Below, piece by piece: positions 1 through 11,016 of a stretch of DNA of 64,000 nt. How positions within the stretch are numbered: the first letter of the stretch is position 1; every line of letters begins with the position of its first letter. Under the pieces are notes generated by a model. The model had not been told where the DNA came from. It saw only the letters and a list, made by a program, of their open reading frames with translations, and did no database searches. Source of the DNA: Eretmocerus hayati (lineage: Eukaryota > Arthropoda > Insecta > Hymenoptera > Aphelinidae); the NCBI GenBank assembly GCA_029851415.1, contig CM056743.1, forward strand, positions 64,324,186 through 64,388,185, in the 5' to 3' direction. The position numbers and the translations under genes are program-made.

Positions 1-805
1 TAAAATCAATGATTCTGTAAAGAAAAATTGAAAATGAACAACTTTTATCTCCAGCAATTCTTCGCTAAACCTCTCTGTTTCCGATTAAATCGCTATCTTA
101 GCTCAAGAGTCACGAAAATCCTAGAAATAACACGATTTTTAACCCACTAGCCCATCGTTCCCCTTCACCAAAGTGTACAGAAAAGTTGTATCTTTTGATG
201 GACAACAACATCCCATTAGAATTAGCCAGGGCGATGTACATAGTTTCGAGCTGTGAACCAAAAATGGCGTTCCCAATGTATTTTAAATGGGGAGGTTATG
301 CGCTACTACGGCTTTTGAGGTCAGTTTCGATGGAAATGGAGTACCGAGCCATTTTTAGGCCCAAGAAGCCTATCTTTTCCAGGACTTTTGGTGCCAAAAC
401 TTTTGGAGCAGATTTCGGCTTATATGCATAAGGTCCTTTGACCCTTCTTTTCGATGATTTTATTCGATACTCTGGGTCGTGGTAAAAATGGGCCTGACAA
501 TTTACTTGATTCATTGGAGGAGAAGATTGGCGCAGGGGGGCCTGGAATGTCCAACGAAATTTGCGCCACAAAATGTACTTGCCAAGGATGTACATAACGA
601 ATGGTGTTTTGTGTAATTGTGGCATTTGATGCTCAATACCATCATATTTGATAGGCTTACTTGCTTCCAAAAATTCCACGGAACTCTTCATGTATTGAAT
701 TCTTACAATTTTCGAACTTGTCCTGAGTTTCTCAGTCAACACGATCCACGCGCGTAGTGGAATATAAATGGGCGAAACCAGTCAAATTGAACTATATAAT
801 AATTT
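1..805. other. No assignable gene; one weak 148-codon ORF on the - strand
   Basis: The longest open frame is 296-742 on the - strand (148 codons, lysine- and serine-rich). It has no motif I recognise, no signal peptide and no recognisable neighbour gene. Chance is a sufficient explanation in AT-rich DNA. I see no transposon signature in this stretch. Confidence 0.3.
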
Positions 806-898
806 CTCTGAATAGATTGGTATTTCCTGCTGAAGTTTATTGTCAAGTCAACTTGACTTGACAATAAACTTTAGCAGGAAATAACAATCTATTCAGGA
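806..898. repeat. 93-bp near-perfect hairpin beside the foldback element
   Basis: The arms are about 46 bp each around a single central base at 852, with only a few mismatches. The core reads GTCAAGTCAA, then C, then TTGACTTGAC. The right arm ends only a few bases before the left tip of the foldback element at 905, so it may belong to that element or mark a rearranged edge. No coding content. Confidence 0.85.
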
Positions 899-1269
899 GA
901 ATTATAGACTAAGAGCTGGCTCGGAAATTAGGGATTGATCAGAGGCACGAGCTGCCTCGACGTAGAATGACGCCAATTGTCCATGGGAACATGAATCCGT
1001 TGGAATTAGCACGCTAACCTGGTACAGGAAGAAGATGGCGGCCGGGAAAGCCCCCGAGTTTTCCGGGTTGATGGAATTGATATGAGGCAAGGATGAAACT
1101 TGTTTCTGATGATAGTATTAGCAATAACAAACCCAAGAATCTTGGAGGCAGAAAGCCACCCCCGTGCCTAGGGGTTGGCAGCCTCCCCTTGAGTCCCCTA
1201 AAGAATTGGGAAAAGTTTTGATAAGGGGCAAGGCTGCCTCCTGAAAATATCGATTCTTTGAGTGATTTC

Positions 1270-2555
1270 AAGACCCTATGCACGGAGGCAGAGCCCTAGC
1301 CTGGTACAATGGCCCGGAAGATGCGTTTTCATGATGGCAGCCGGGCGCCAGATTTATGACTGCGGAAAAAGTTTTGATAAGAGGCAAGGCTGCCTCCGGA
1401 AAATATCGATTCTTTGAGTGATTTTGAGACCCTATGCACAAAGGCAGAGCCCTAGCCTGGTACAGAGTCCCGGAAAATGCGTTTCCGTGATAGCAGCCGG
1501 GCGCCAGATTTATGACTGCGGAAAAAGTTTTGATAAAAGGCAAGGCTGCCTCCAGAAAATATCGATTCTTTGAGTGATTTTAAGACCCTATGCACAAAGG
1601 CAGAGCCCTAGCCTGGTACAGAGTCCCGGAAAATGCGTTTCCGTGATAGCAGCCGGGCGCCAGATTTATGACTGCGAAAAAAGTTTTGATGAGAGGCAAG
1701 GCTGCCTCCGGAAAATATCGATTCTTTGAGTGATCTTAAGACCCTATGCACAAAGGCAGAGCCCTAGCCTGGTACAAAGTCCCGGGAAATGCGTTTTCGT
1801 GATAGCAGCCGGGTGCCAGATATATGACTGCGAAAAAAGTTTTGATAAAAGGCGAGGCTGCCTCCTAAAAATATCGATTCTCTGAGTGATTCTAAGACCC
1901 TATGCACGGAGGCAGAGCCCTAGCCTGGTACAAAGTCCCGGAAAATGCGTTTTCGTTATAGCAGTTGGGCGCCAGATTTATGACTGCGAAAGAAGTTTTA
2001 ATGAGAGGCAAGGCTGCCTCCGGAAAATATCGATTCTATGAGTGATTTTGAGACCCTATGCACAAAGGCAGAGCCCTAGCCTGGTACAGAGTCCCGGAAA
2101 ATGCGTTCTCGTGATAGCAGCCGGGTGCCAGATTTATTACTGCGAAAAAAGTTTTGATAAGAGGCAAGGCTGCCTCCTAAAAATATCGATTCTCTGAGTG
2201 ATTCTAAGACCCTATGCACGGAGGCAGAGCCCTAGCCTGGTACAAAGTCCCGGAAAATGCGTTTTCGTTATAGCAGTCGGGCGCCAGATTTATGACTGCG
2301 AAAGAAGTTTTGATGAGAGGCAAGGCTGCCTCCGGAAAATATCGATTCTTTGAGTGATTTTAAGACCCTATGCACAAAGGCAGAGCCCTAGCCTGGTACA
2401 AAGTCCCGGGAAATGCGTTTCCGTGATAGCAGCCGGGTGCCAGATTTATGACTGCGGAAAAAGTTTTGATAAGAGGCAAGGCTGCCTCCTGAAGATATCG
2501 ATTCTTTGATTGATTTTAAGACCCTATGCACAAAGCCAGAGCCCTAGCTCTGTGA
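1270..2555 (-). repeat. 156-bp tandem repeat array, left orientation
   Basis: The motif GCCCTAGCCTGGTAC and its variants recur at 1293, 1449, 1605, 1761, 1917, 2073, 2229, 2385 and 2541, a spacing of exactly 156 bp each time. Units differ by scattered substitutions but keep length, suggesting homogenisation or constraint on length. The array ends at a unique junction of about 85 bp (2556-2640). Confidence 0.95.
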
Positions 2556-2640
2556 ACAATTAAGTATATTTGCAGGAGGTACCCGCATGAAGATCAAAAT
2601 CTTGTCGTTATTCGCCATCGTGGAAAATGTGCTGCCACCA

Positions 2641-4260
2641 TGAAAACGCATTTTCCGAGACTTTGTGCCAGGCTAGGGCTCTGCCTTTGTGCATAGGGTC
2701 TCAAAATCACTCAAAGAATCGATATTTCCCGGAGGCAGCCTTGCCTCTCATTAAAACTTTTTTCGCAGTCATAAATCTGGCGCCCGGCTGCTATTACGAA
2801 AACGCATTTTCCCGGACTTTGTACCAGGCTAGGGCTCTACCTCCGTGCATAGAGTCTTAGAATCACTCAGAGAATCGATATTTTTAGGAGGCAGCCTCGC
2901 CTTTTATCAAAACTTTTTTCGCAGTCATATATCTGGCGACCGGCTGCTATCATGAAAACGCATTTCCCGGGGATTTTTAACAGGCTAGGGCTCTGCCTTT
3001 GTGCATAGGGTCTTGAAATCACTCAAAGAATCGATATTTTCAGGAGGCAGCCTTGCCTCTTATCAAAACTTTTTTCGCAGTCATAAATCTGGCGCCCGAC
3101 TGCTATCACGAAAACGCATTTTCCGGGACTTTGTACCAGGCTAGGGCTCTGCCTTTGTGCATAGGGTCTTGAAATCACTCAGAGAATCGATATTTTCCGG
3201 AGGCAGCCTTGCCTCTCATCAAAACTTCTTTCGCAGTCATAAATCTGGCGCCCGGCTGCTATAACGAAAACGCATTTTCCGGGACTTTGTACCAGGCTAG
3301 GGCTCTGCCTTTGTGCATAGGGTCTTAAGATCACTCAAAGAATCGATATTTTCCGGAGGCAGCCTTGCCTCTCATCAAAACTTTTTTCGCAGTCATAAAT
3401 CTGGCGCCCGGCTGCTATCACGGAAACGCATTTTCCGGGACTCTGTACCAGGCTAGGGCTCTGCCTTTGTGCATAGGGTCTTCAAATCACTCAAAGAATC
3501 GATATTTTCAGGAGGCAACCTTGCCTCTTATCAAAACTTTTTCCGCAGTCATGAATCTGGCGCCCGGCTGCTATCACGGAAACGCATTTTCCGGGACTCT
3601 GTACCAGGCTAGGGCTCTGCCTTTGTGCATAGGGTCTTAAAGTCACTCAAAGAATCGATATTTTCCGGAGGCAGCCTTGCCTCTTATCAAAACTTTTTCC
3701 GCAGTCATAAATCTGGCGCCCGGCTGCTATAACGAAAACGCATTTTCCGGGACTTTGTACCAGGCTAGGGTTCTGCCTTTGTGCATAGGGCCTTAAAATC
3801 ACTCAAAGAATCGATATTTTCAGGAGGCAGCCTTGCCTCTTATCAAAACTTTTTCCGCAGTCATAAATCTGGCGCCCGGCTGCTATCACGGAAACGCATT
3901 TTCCGGGACTCTGTACCAGGCTAGGGCTCTGCCTTTGTGCATAGGGTCTCAAAATCACTCATAGAATCGATATCTCCCGGAGGCAGCCTTGCCTCTTATC
4001 AAAACTCCTTCCGCAGTCATAAATCTGGCGCCCGGCTGCTATCACGGAAACGCATTTTCCGGGACTCTGTACCAGGCTAGGGCTCTGCCTTTGTGCATAG
4101 GGTCTCAAAATCACTCATAGAATCGATATTTTCCGGAGGCAGCCTTGCCTCTTATCAAAACTTCTTCCGCAGTCATAAATCTGGCGCCCGGCTGCCATCA
4201 TGAAAACGCATTTTCCGGGCCATTGTACCAGGCTAGGGCTCTGCCTCCGTGCAGAGGGTC
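2641..4260 (+). repeat. 156-bp tandem repeat array, right orientation
   Basis: The same unit as the array at 1270-2555 but inverted. GGCTAGGGC recurs from 2670 and 2826 to 4231 with 156-bp steps and about one base of slippage overall, giving roughly eleven units. Together with the left array it forms the body of the foldback element. Confidence 0.95.
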
Positions 4261-4627
4261 TTGAAATCACTCAAAGAATCGATATTTTCAGGAGGTAGCC
4301 TTGCCCCTTATCAAAACTTTTTCCAATTTTTTAGGGGACTTAAGGGGAGGCTGCCAACCCCCAGGCACGGGGGTGGCCTTCTGCCTCCAAGATTTTCGGG
4401 TTTGTTATTGCTAATACTATCATCAGAAAAAAGTTTCATCCTTGCCTCTTATCAATTCCATCAACCCGGAAAACTCGGGGGCTTTCCCGGCCGCCATCTT
4501 TTTCCTGTACCAGGTTAGCGTGCTAATTCCAACGGATTCATGTTTCCATAGACAATTGGCGTCATTTTACGTTGAGGCAGCTCGTGCCTCTGATCAATCC
4601 CTAATTTCCGAGCTAGCTCTTAGTCTA

Positions 4628-4927
4628 TTATTATTGATCATCAATCCTGCAATCGTGTCACATTCATCCATATTGAACTATATATGCAATTCACTGCTCT
4701 AAACCATTCTCAATCTCTCTGTCTCATTGAGAGCTCTCCGCAGCTGCTCATTTGATTTAACCGCGCTGGCCGTACCACTGTTCCTCGTTCTGCGCGGCGC
4801 ATGCGCGTTGTGCGCTGTTCAGTGACGAAGGAGCAATTGTTGGTTTTTTATTGCTCAAATTGTCAGGAATGATTTCTAATCAATTTAAAGGGCTGAGCAA
4901 TTAGAAACTGATCGTGAGGAATTATGA
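4628..4927. other. 300-bp spacer without recognisable content
   Basis: Unique sequence between the right tip of the foldback element and a second inverted block of 156-bp units. It includes a CpG-rich patch near 4795-4820 (GCGCGGCGCATGCGCG). I see no gene or mobile-element end. Confidence 0.5.
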
Positions 4928-6088
4928 GCTATGAGCGATTTCAAGACCCTATGCACAAAGGCAGAGCCCTAGCCTGGTACAAAGTCCCGGAAAATGCGTT
5001 TTCGTGATAGCAGTCGGGCGCCAGATTTATGACTGCGAAAAAAGTTTTGATAAGAGGCAAGGCTGCCTCCTGAAAATATCGATTCTTTGAGTGATTTCAA
5101 GACCCTATGCACAAAGGCAGAGCCCTAGCCTGGTAAAAATCCCCGGGAAATGCGTTTTCGTGATAGCAGCCGGGTGCCAGATATATGACTGCGAAAAAAG
5201 TTTTGATAAAAGGCGAGGCTGCCTCCTAAAAATATCGATTCTCTGAGTGATTCTAAGACTCTATGCACGGAGGTAGAGCCCTAGCCTGGTACAAAGTCCG
5301 GGAAAATGCGTTTTCGTAATAGCAGCCGGGCGCCAGATTTATGACTGCGAAAAAAGTTTTAATGAGAGGCAAGGCTGCCTCCGGGAAATATCGATTCTTT
5401 GAGTGATTTTGAGACCCTATGCACAAAGGCAGAGCCCTAGCCTGGTACAAAGTCTCGGAAAATGCGTTTTCATGGTGGCAGCACATTTTCCACAATGGCG
5501 AATAACGACAAGATTTTGATCTTCATGCGGGTACCTCCTGCAAATATACTTAATTGTTCACAGAGCTAGGGCTCTGGCTTTGTGCATAGGGTCTTAAAAT
5601 CAATCAAAGAATCGATATCTTCAGGAGGCAGCCTTGCCTCTTATCAAAACTTTTTCCGCAGTCATAAATCTGGCACCCGGCTGCTATCACGGAAACGCAT
5701 TTCCCGGGACTTTGTACCAGGCTAGGGCTCTGCCTTTGTGCATAGGGTCTTAAAATCACTCAAAGAATCGATATTTTCCGGAGGCAGCCTTGCCTCTCAT
5801 CAAAACTTCTTTCGCAGTCATAAATCTGGCGCCCGACTGCTATAACGAAAACGCATTTTCCGGGACTTTGTACCAGGCTAGGGCTCTGCCTCCGTGCATA
5901 GGGTCTTAGAATCACTCAGAGAATCGATATTTTTAGGAGGCAGCCTTGCCTCTTATCAAAACTTTTTTCGCAGTAATAAATCTGGCACCCGGCTGCTATC
6001 ACGAGAACGCATTTTCCGGGACTCTGTACCAGGCTAGGGCTCTGCCTTTGTGCATAGGGTCTCAAAATCACTCATAGAATCGATATTT
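4928..6088. repeat. Inverted duplicate of 2025-3185 (156-bp arrays plus their junction)
   Basis: The unique junction at 2556-2640 reappears in reverse complement at about 5473-5560, flanked by the same arrays in swapped orientation. Paired positions sum to 8113. A variant unit with CTATGAG in place of CTTTGAG near 2037 is matched near 6072, so this is a segmental inverted copy and not an independent array. It stops at 6088, next to the giant palindrome. Confidence 0.9.
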
Positions 6089-6480
6089 CGGCAAACACGT
6101 TGGATTGAGAATTCCCCGTTTCTCTGGCCAATTTCTATGAGAAAAATTGATTCTTAGTTCTTAAGAATTTTTTCTGGGGCCTAAATGAAGAGTTGGCGAT
6201 ACGCAAATACTTTGTTTTAAATTGTCAATGTTTCAAAAGTATGTCGAAAAATCTTCAGAAAGATTCATCGAGATGCGTTCAAATGCAATTCAGTTGATGG
6301 AACATCGATTTTTAGCCTTTTTCTAGAGTCGTTTCAGAGTGTTATGAAAGATATGAGCGACCCCGGGACCTAATGATCCTTCTTTCCCACTCACTTTGGT
6401 GTTAGAAACTGGGAAGAATCAGTCCGGCGGCCATACCTGACAAGGGACGATTCGCCATAATTAACCGCTTTGTCTCTTTC

Positions 6481-7028
6481 AGGATTTCATTATACGCTCC
6501 TGAGCTTCATACACTATGCCTTCCATGTCAGAAGAATTGAGAATGTTGCTAGGTTGGGACATGTTTGGCTTGGATAGTTTAACTTTCATGACTGCTATTT
6601 CTTGTTCAATTTTAGGGATGTATTACCTGAGGTTTTCAAAAGCTAGATATCCTTGTGGTCAGTATCAATTTCCTCATTCAAGATATATATGTAGTCACAG
6701 GACTCCTTGATATTTTTCGAGTCACTTTCTAGACCCTTTATATCCTTTGAAAAACTTTTGTTCAGAGAATCAGAATTGCTCTTCAAGGTATCAAACTGCT
6801 CCTCCAAAATATTCTTGACACTATTTAGATGTTCACCAAAGGCCACTTTGCCTGAGCTATCACAATCAGTCAATTTAAATTGTAGCCTGGGCTTGGGTTT
6901 CTTCAGCTCAGCAACTTCTACCTCAGGGGCAGTGAGCTTAGCACATTTTTGGCTTGCATGGAATAATTCATTGCACACAATGCAGGACATGATTCAAACA
7001 TCTCGTTACAAGAAAAGCAAACTGACAT
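6481..7028 (-). pseudogene. LINE-1 ORF1, 5' part (inverted copy in left arm)
   Basis: Mirror copy of 16578-17125. It encodes a cysteine-rich zinc-finger-like start (VCFSCNEMF, then after a frame change CNELFHAS), followed by a lysine/glutamate-rich stretch likely to form a coiled coil. ORF1 of Jockey/CR1 LINEs usually has this plan and coats the element RNA. The copy is cut off at 6480 where the inverted-repeat element begins and has no ORF2 next to it in this arm, so it is a dead fragment made by the inverted duplication. One substitution at 7110 separates it from the other arm. Confidence 0.6.
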
Positions 7029-7892
7029 GATGCAGCAGGATGTGGGTGCGTAGCCACGTGATAATAGGCCGTCTAGGTTAGCTCGACGAAAAACACTGAG
7101 ATACTGTCTCACTTATTGACAGTCAAGACGAGTTTTTTGCTCAACTTGATGAGGAAAATTCATAGTATAACTAGACACCAAGAAAGTTCAAATTATCCAG
7201 AATATATTTACTCAAAATAGTTGTGATTCCTAGAGTTATAGTTAAGACTGTGCGCACAGCGCGAGCGCCCTCACTCGATTCCCTAGAACCTCGGCCTCCG
7301 AATATCTAGTAATTGATGACGAAGTCATCTTTTCGCGCGTTGAGTTGGGCTTCGGCTTGGCTAAACGACGCACGCCCGCTCGTGGTTCGAGTATACCTAT
7401 AGCGTGCGTTCTTATCTAATCGGCGCACCGAGCCCAATTAGCTGCTCTTTGTAAACACACACGGACACAAATGTATCTCCCATGCCTGTGGCTATATACA
7501 TATCTTTGCGGAATCACAATGGCATAGTAGATAACATATGAGATTATAATGAATTAGGAATACTCTGTTCAGATCGAGCTCCAATACAGATGGTGTGTGT
7601 CTAGGATTGTATTGTTCGATATATATTAATAGCCAACAAAGGAGCAGAGCAGAATTCGCGGATTGCGATTCTTTGGTGATTAGAGCTATACTGTACCACA
7701 GCCTGGTGCCATGCGAATCACGAGAAGTTCTATTCTTTTTTTTTCAATCCAATTTCACAGATCTCTTCGATCAAGTTCCATTATACGGTTTTACTGAACC
7801 ATTGGTATTCATTCATTCGTCGAAACACTGGAATTTTGGTGCAATTCGTCACAAAATCTCCGATCGTAATTTTGATTGTGGAGGTGCTTTTA
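7029..7892. other. Probable LINE-1 5' region and unassigned sequence (left arm)
   Basis: Sequence upstream of the LINE-1 ORF1 in inverse orientation; the mirror is 15714-16577. It includes a CpG-rich segment around 7245-7440 that could be the LINE 5' untranslated/promoter region. The 119-codon ORF at 7595-7954 has no recognisable domain and runs across the MITE edge, so I do not call it a gene. Confidence 0.35.
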
Positions 7893-8328
7893 AGGTAGTA
7901 TTAGCGGTACTCGAATTGACGCTCAGAAAATCACGAAAGTCGGCACAGTTGTAGATTAGGGTCTCAAAGTGTTTCAGTTAAAATTTCAGAAGCCTTGAGA
8001 ATCGGGGAAAAAAGTTATGAGCATTTTCGTAAAAGTCGTTTAACACGGCGTCTTATGGAAAATCACCAGTAGAGTGATACCTGACGCACAGATTTCCTTG
8101 GCAGTGAATACACAGATGTAAGAATGCACAAAAAACACTCAGGAGCGATCAGATTGACGATTCAGAGCCTACAAAAAAAGATCTGAGCCCAAGTGTCACT
8201 CATTTCCGCGGTTTCGGGGTTAGGTCGTCGTCTGCTGCGTGCACTCACTATACCTATATCGCGGGCGAAAGGGAGTCAAGCGCGGGTATGTTCTGCACTT
8301 GACACATCCAGTACCGCTAATACTACCT
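7893..8328. mobile_element. 436-bp MITE with TA target duplication (left arm)
   Basis: The ends are perfect inverted repeats, AGGTAGTATTAGCGGTACT at 7893 and its complement ending at 8328. They are flanked by TA at 7891-7892 and 8329-8330. There is no transposase, so it would rely on a Tc1/mariner- or pogo-type enzyme in trans (inferred from the TA duplication). Confidence 0.75.
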
Positions 8329-8705
8329 TAATAGTAATCGAGACAAAATCTGATTGGATCAACCCATACACGGCGGGTCAACTTATCGTCATTTCATTTG
8401 AATCATGTACCGAACTATGGCAAATTCAATAGCCATGAAAGATGATCACTGTCTATACTTCCCGAGCAATTATAAGTCAATGGAAATTGAAGTTCGGAAA
8501 ATCGTGGACTCTACTGGTGGGTACAAACCTTGGAAAAATATCGGAGAGACGAATTTTTCTCCTTCATCCTACCATTATTCGGAACGACTCAATCATCCAA
8601 CTCCGAAATCAACAGGAATAAAAGATTTCGAACCAATTTTATGAGATTGTAGCTCGCTTTTGAACAACTGGTTTTCGGCCTAAGCTGCAGGCGAGGATCG
8701 AAATA
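8329..8705. other. Unassigned 377 bp between MITE and Tigger (left arm)
   Basis: No motif recognised; the mirror is 14901-15277. Two overlapping 79-codon ORFs have no domain features. This is the host-side or older-element sequence into which the MITE and the Tigger inserted. Confidence 0.3.
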
Positions 8706-9015
8706 CAAGCAGCCCCCCGTATTCGCGAAATTCGCTTATTCGCGGTTTGCAAAATGCGGCACGGACTTCGTATTTGCGGGTATAAGGTTCCTGTATTCGC
8801 GGTTTTGTTTCAATTCGGAACTTTTTTTGCCGTAGCCGCCGAGACGATTCCGCGTTAACGATCGACTAAAATGAGTTGTTTCCAAACAACTTCGTGCTTA
8901 CGAAGCTTGGCGACGTTCAGATAATCATCTTCATTATTGTTTTCTATCGTCACCTCTTGGTTAGATTGCCAAAATTCATTGTGAATCTTCAAATCTTCAA
9001 TAAAAATTGAAAAGT

Positions 9016-10761
9016 ATGGCTCCGACGGGGGAAACTGGCTCTTCAAATATCAAGAAACGTGATAAAAAAGTGATGAGTCTTGCAGATAAATTAAAAATAT
9101 TGAATCTATTGGATACTGGAGAGAAGACGTCCACCGTTGCGAGAAAATTTCAGGTTAACGGATCAACCATCCGATCAATAAGAGCAAACGCTGATGCAAT
9201 CCGCGCAAGTGCTCAAAATATGGGAGCCCATGCAAAGGTTTGCAAGATTGCCAGGAGTGAAAATGTCGAACGGATGGAGCTTATGTTGATAACCTGGATC
9301 CAGGACCTTATCCAGAAAAGAGTTCCTCTAAGCATGACTGCTATTCGTGAGCAAGCGAAGATATTTTTCAAATTTGTACAAGAAAAGCGTGGCAGCTCGA
9401 GTGGAGAGATATTTCTCGCAAGTAAAGGCTGGTTCGACAAATTTCGAGACCGATTTAGTCTGCGCAGTGTTGCTCTTTGTGGAGAGAGCGCATCGGCCGA
9501 TCTTGCTGCCGCCAAAAAATTTCCTGATGAAGTCAAACGATTGATATTAGAGAAAGGATATACATTGGATCAAATATTCAACGCTGACGAGACAGGTGAT
9601 ATACAGACTGTCAATTAAGGAAGAATTGAATTTCCAATGACTTCAATCAATTTTTGAAGATTTTGTTTGAATACATAGGTTTGAATTGGAAAAAGATGCC
9701 CGGTAGAACCTATTCAACTCAAGAAGAATGCACAGTTCCTGGTTTTGAAGTCTCTAAGGACCGGTACACTCTTCTCTTCTGCGCTAACGCTGCCGGAACA
9801 TGCAGATGCAAACATATGCTGATCTATCGTTCTGAGACTCCAAGACCACTGAAAGGGAAGAACAAGAATCATCTTCCAGTATTTTGGCGTTCCAAAGCGC
9901 ATGGATGACTCAGAAACTTTTCATAGAGTGGTTTAACCTGTGTTTCGTTCCCGAGGTAGAAGAGTTTTTGACTAAGAAAAAGCTCTCTTCCAAAGTTCTT
10001 CTCATCTTGGACAACGCGCCTAGCCACCCTGAAACCTTACTAACAGCTCATCCTGACGTCGAAGTGCTGTTCTTACCACCCAACACTACATCTCTCATCC
10101 AACCCCTCGACCAAACAGTTATTGCGACTTTCAAAGTCTATTATCTACAGCGTGTAATGGAGGACATGCTCGAGACTGTGAATCGATCCACCAATGCCGA
10201 CAGCAGGAACGTGGTTCGTCAATTTTGGAAAGGTTTCAACATCCTGAAATCATTGACGATGGCCGCGGGGTCGTGGGGAGAGATAATGGACTCGACCCTG
10301 AGTGCTAGCTGGAGTAGACTGTTGCCAGCTGCGGTAAATGCAGATTTGCCTCGCGATGCTCCTGTCAGAGAGACGGTTGAAAATATTATGAACTTGGCTC
10401 ACAATATTGGAGGTGAAGGATTCGTCGACATACAGGAAAACGAAGTGATGGAAGTGCTCTTGCCTGGTGGTGCTCTCAATGCTGAAGACATCGAGCAGTT
10501 GCTCCAAGATTCTACCCAAGAAGATGAAGCAGAGGATGAATAAGCTCCTCAGTCACCGCTCCAACAGTCTCAAGACTTCTAGGAGCTATGCAAGATATTC
10601 TTGACGAGTTTTTTGAGAAAGATCCGATTGTCAACCGCAGTCTCAGATTCAAGCACGAATGCGAGAGAGCCATGGTCACCTACCAAGAGTTGTGCAGAGA
10701 CTTGGCGCGTCGAGCACGGTAAACGAGGCTGACCGATCATTTTCCCGCGGATCGGGATTGA
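9016..10761 (+). pseudogene. Tigger transposase (decayed), copy 1
   Basis: Cut-and-paste transposase of the pogo/Tigger family. The ATG at 9016 is preferred over an in-frame TTG at 9007. In order: a Psq/CENP-B-type helix-turn-helix (about residues 15-70, LADKLKILNLLDTGEKTSTV), a second DNA-binding domain (about 85-150, SKGWFDKFRDRF at its end), then the DDD catalytic core with NADETG (first D), LLILDNAPSH (second D) and PPNTTSLIQPLDQ (third D). The frame stops at 9618, but joining 9595 to 9679 removes an 83-nt GT...AG segment and gives DETGLNWKKMPGRTY, which matches the family. A real frameshift lies near 9888-9905. Stops at 10541-10543 and near 10721 cut off a C-terminal tail (RLTDHFPADRD). 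Not functional as it stands. Confidence 0.9.
9596..9678 (+). other. Possible 83-nt intron in the Tigger transposase
   Basis: The segment starts GTGATA and ends ACATAG. It lies at phase 1 inside the catalytic DET-G codons and contains a stop at 9616-9618. Removing it joins GACGAGACAG to GTTTGAATTGG and restores the conserved Tigger motif. AT-rich, and of typical arthropod intron size. The alternative is an 83-bp insertion that happens to look spliceable. Confidence 0.55.
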
Positions 10762-11016
10762 TTTATTGAATTTTACATGAATTTTTGGAGCCCATTGGCA
10801 TCTACATGAATTTATTGCGGAATGCTGTTATTTTGGATGTACTTGATTTATTTTGGACTTGAAAATTATATTGATGAAACGATAATCATACCATTTCCGA
10901 CCCCTTGGTGAACGTAAACTCCCTTTTCCCATAAGAGCAATACCCTCGTATTCGCGAATTCAGTATTCGCGGCACTTTCTAGGAACGTAACTACCGCGAA
11001 TACGGGGGGCTGCCTG

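Larger units (their letters stand above)
905..4627. mobile_element. Foldback-type element with arms made of inverted 156-bp repeat arrays
   Basis: The left tip (905 onward, TAGACTAAGAGCTGGCTCGG) is repeated in inverse at the right tip ending near 4627. The first roughly 370 bp of each arm is unique sequence (905-1270 and about 4260-4627). Inside this are oppositely oriented tandem arrays of a 156-bp unit. Paired positions sum to about 5532, which places the symmetry axis near 2766. Long terminal inverted repeats that themselves contain tandem repeats are the known hallmark of Drosophila FB and Galileo elements, so I call it foldback-like. No transposase is visible inside, so it is non-autonomous if mobile. 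No clear target duplication flanks it. ORFs across it are frames through the repeat and not genes. Confidence 0.7.
8706..11016 (+). mobile_element. Tigger/pogo DNA transposon, copy 1 (2311 bp)
   Basis: Terminal inverted repeats begin CAAGCAGCCCCCCGTATTCG at 8706, and the complement of CAGGCAGCCCCCCGTATTCG ends at 11016. TA is duplicated at 8704-8705 and 11017-11018. The interior encodes a Tigger-type DDD transposase (9016-10761), which has decayed. Subterminal segments contain several more GTATTCGCG and GCGAATAC motifs, plausible transposase-binding sites by analogy. Confidence 0.95.

Noticed and set aside
1293..2541. Regularly spaced repeats resembling a CRISPR array
   Set aside because: Each 156-bp unit is repeated in full, with no short repeat alternating with unique spacers, and the surrounding DNA is eukaryotic.
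1014..5495. Several ORFs of 60-91 codons (for example 1268-1543, 3365-3640, 5253-5495) with repeated peptide motifs
   Set aside because: They are frames through the 156-bp tandem repeat, which is 52 codons and so stays in frame; both strands show them. Not genes.
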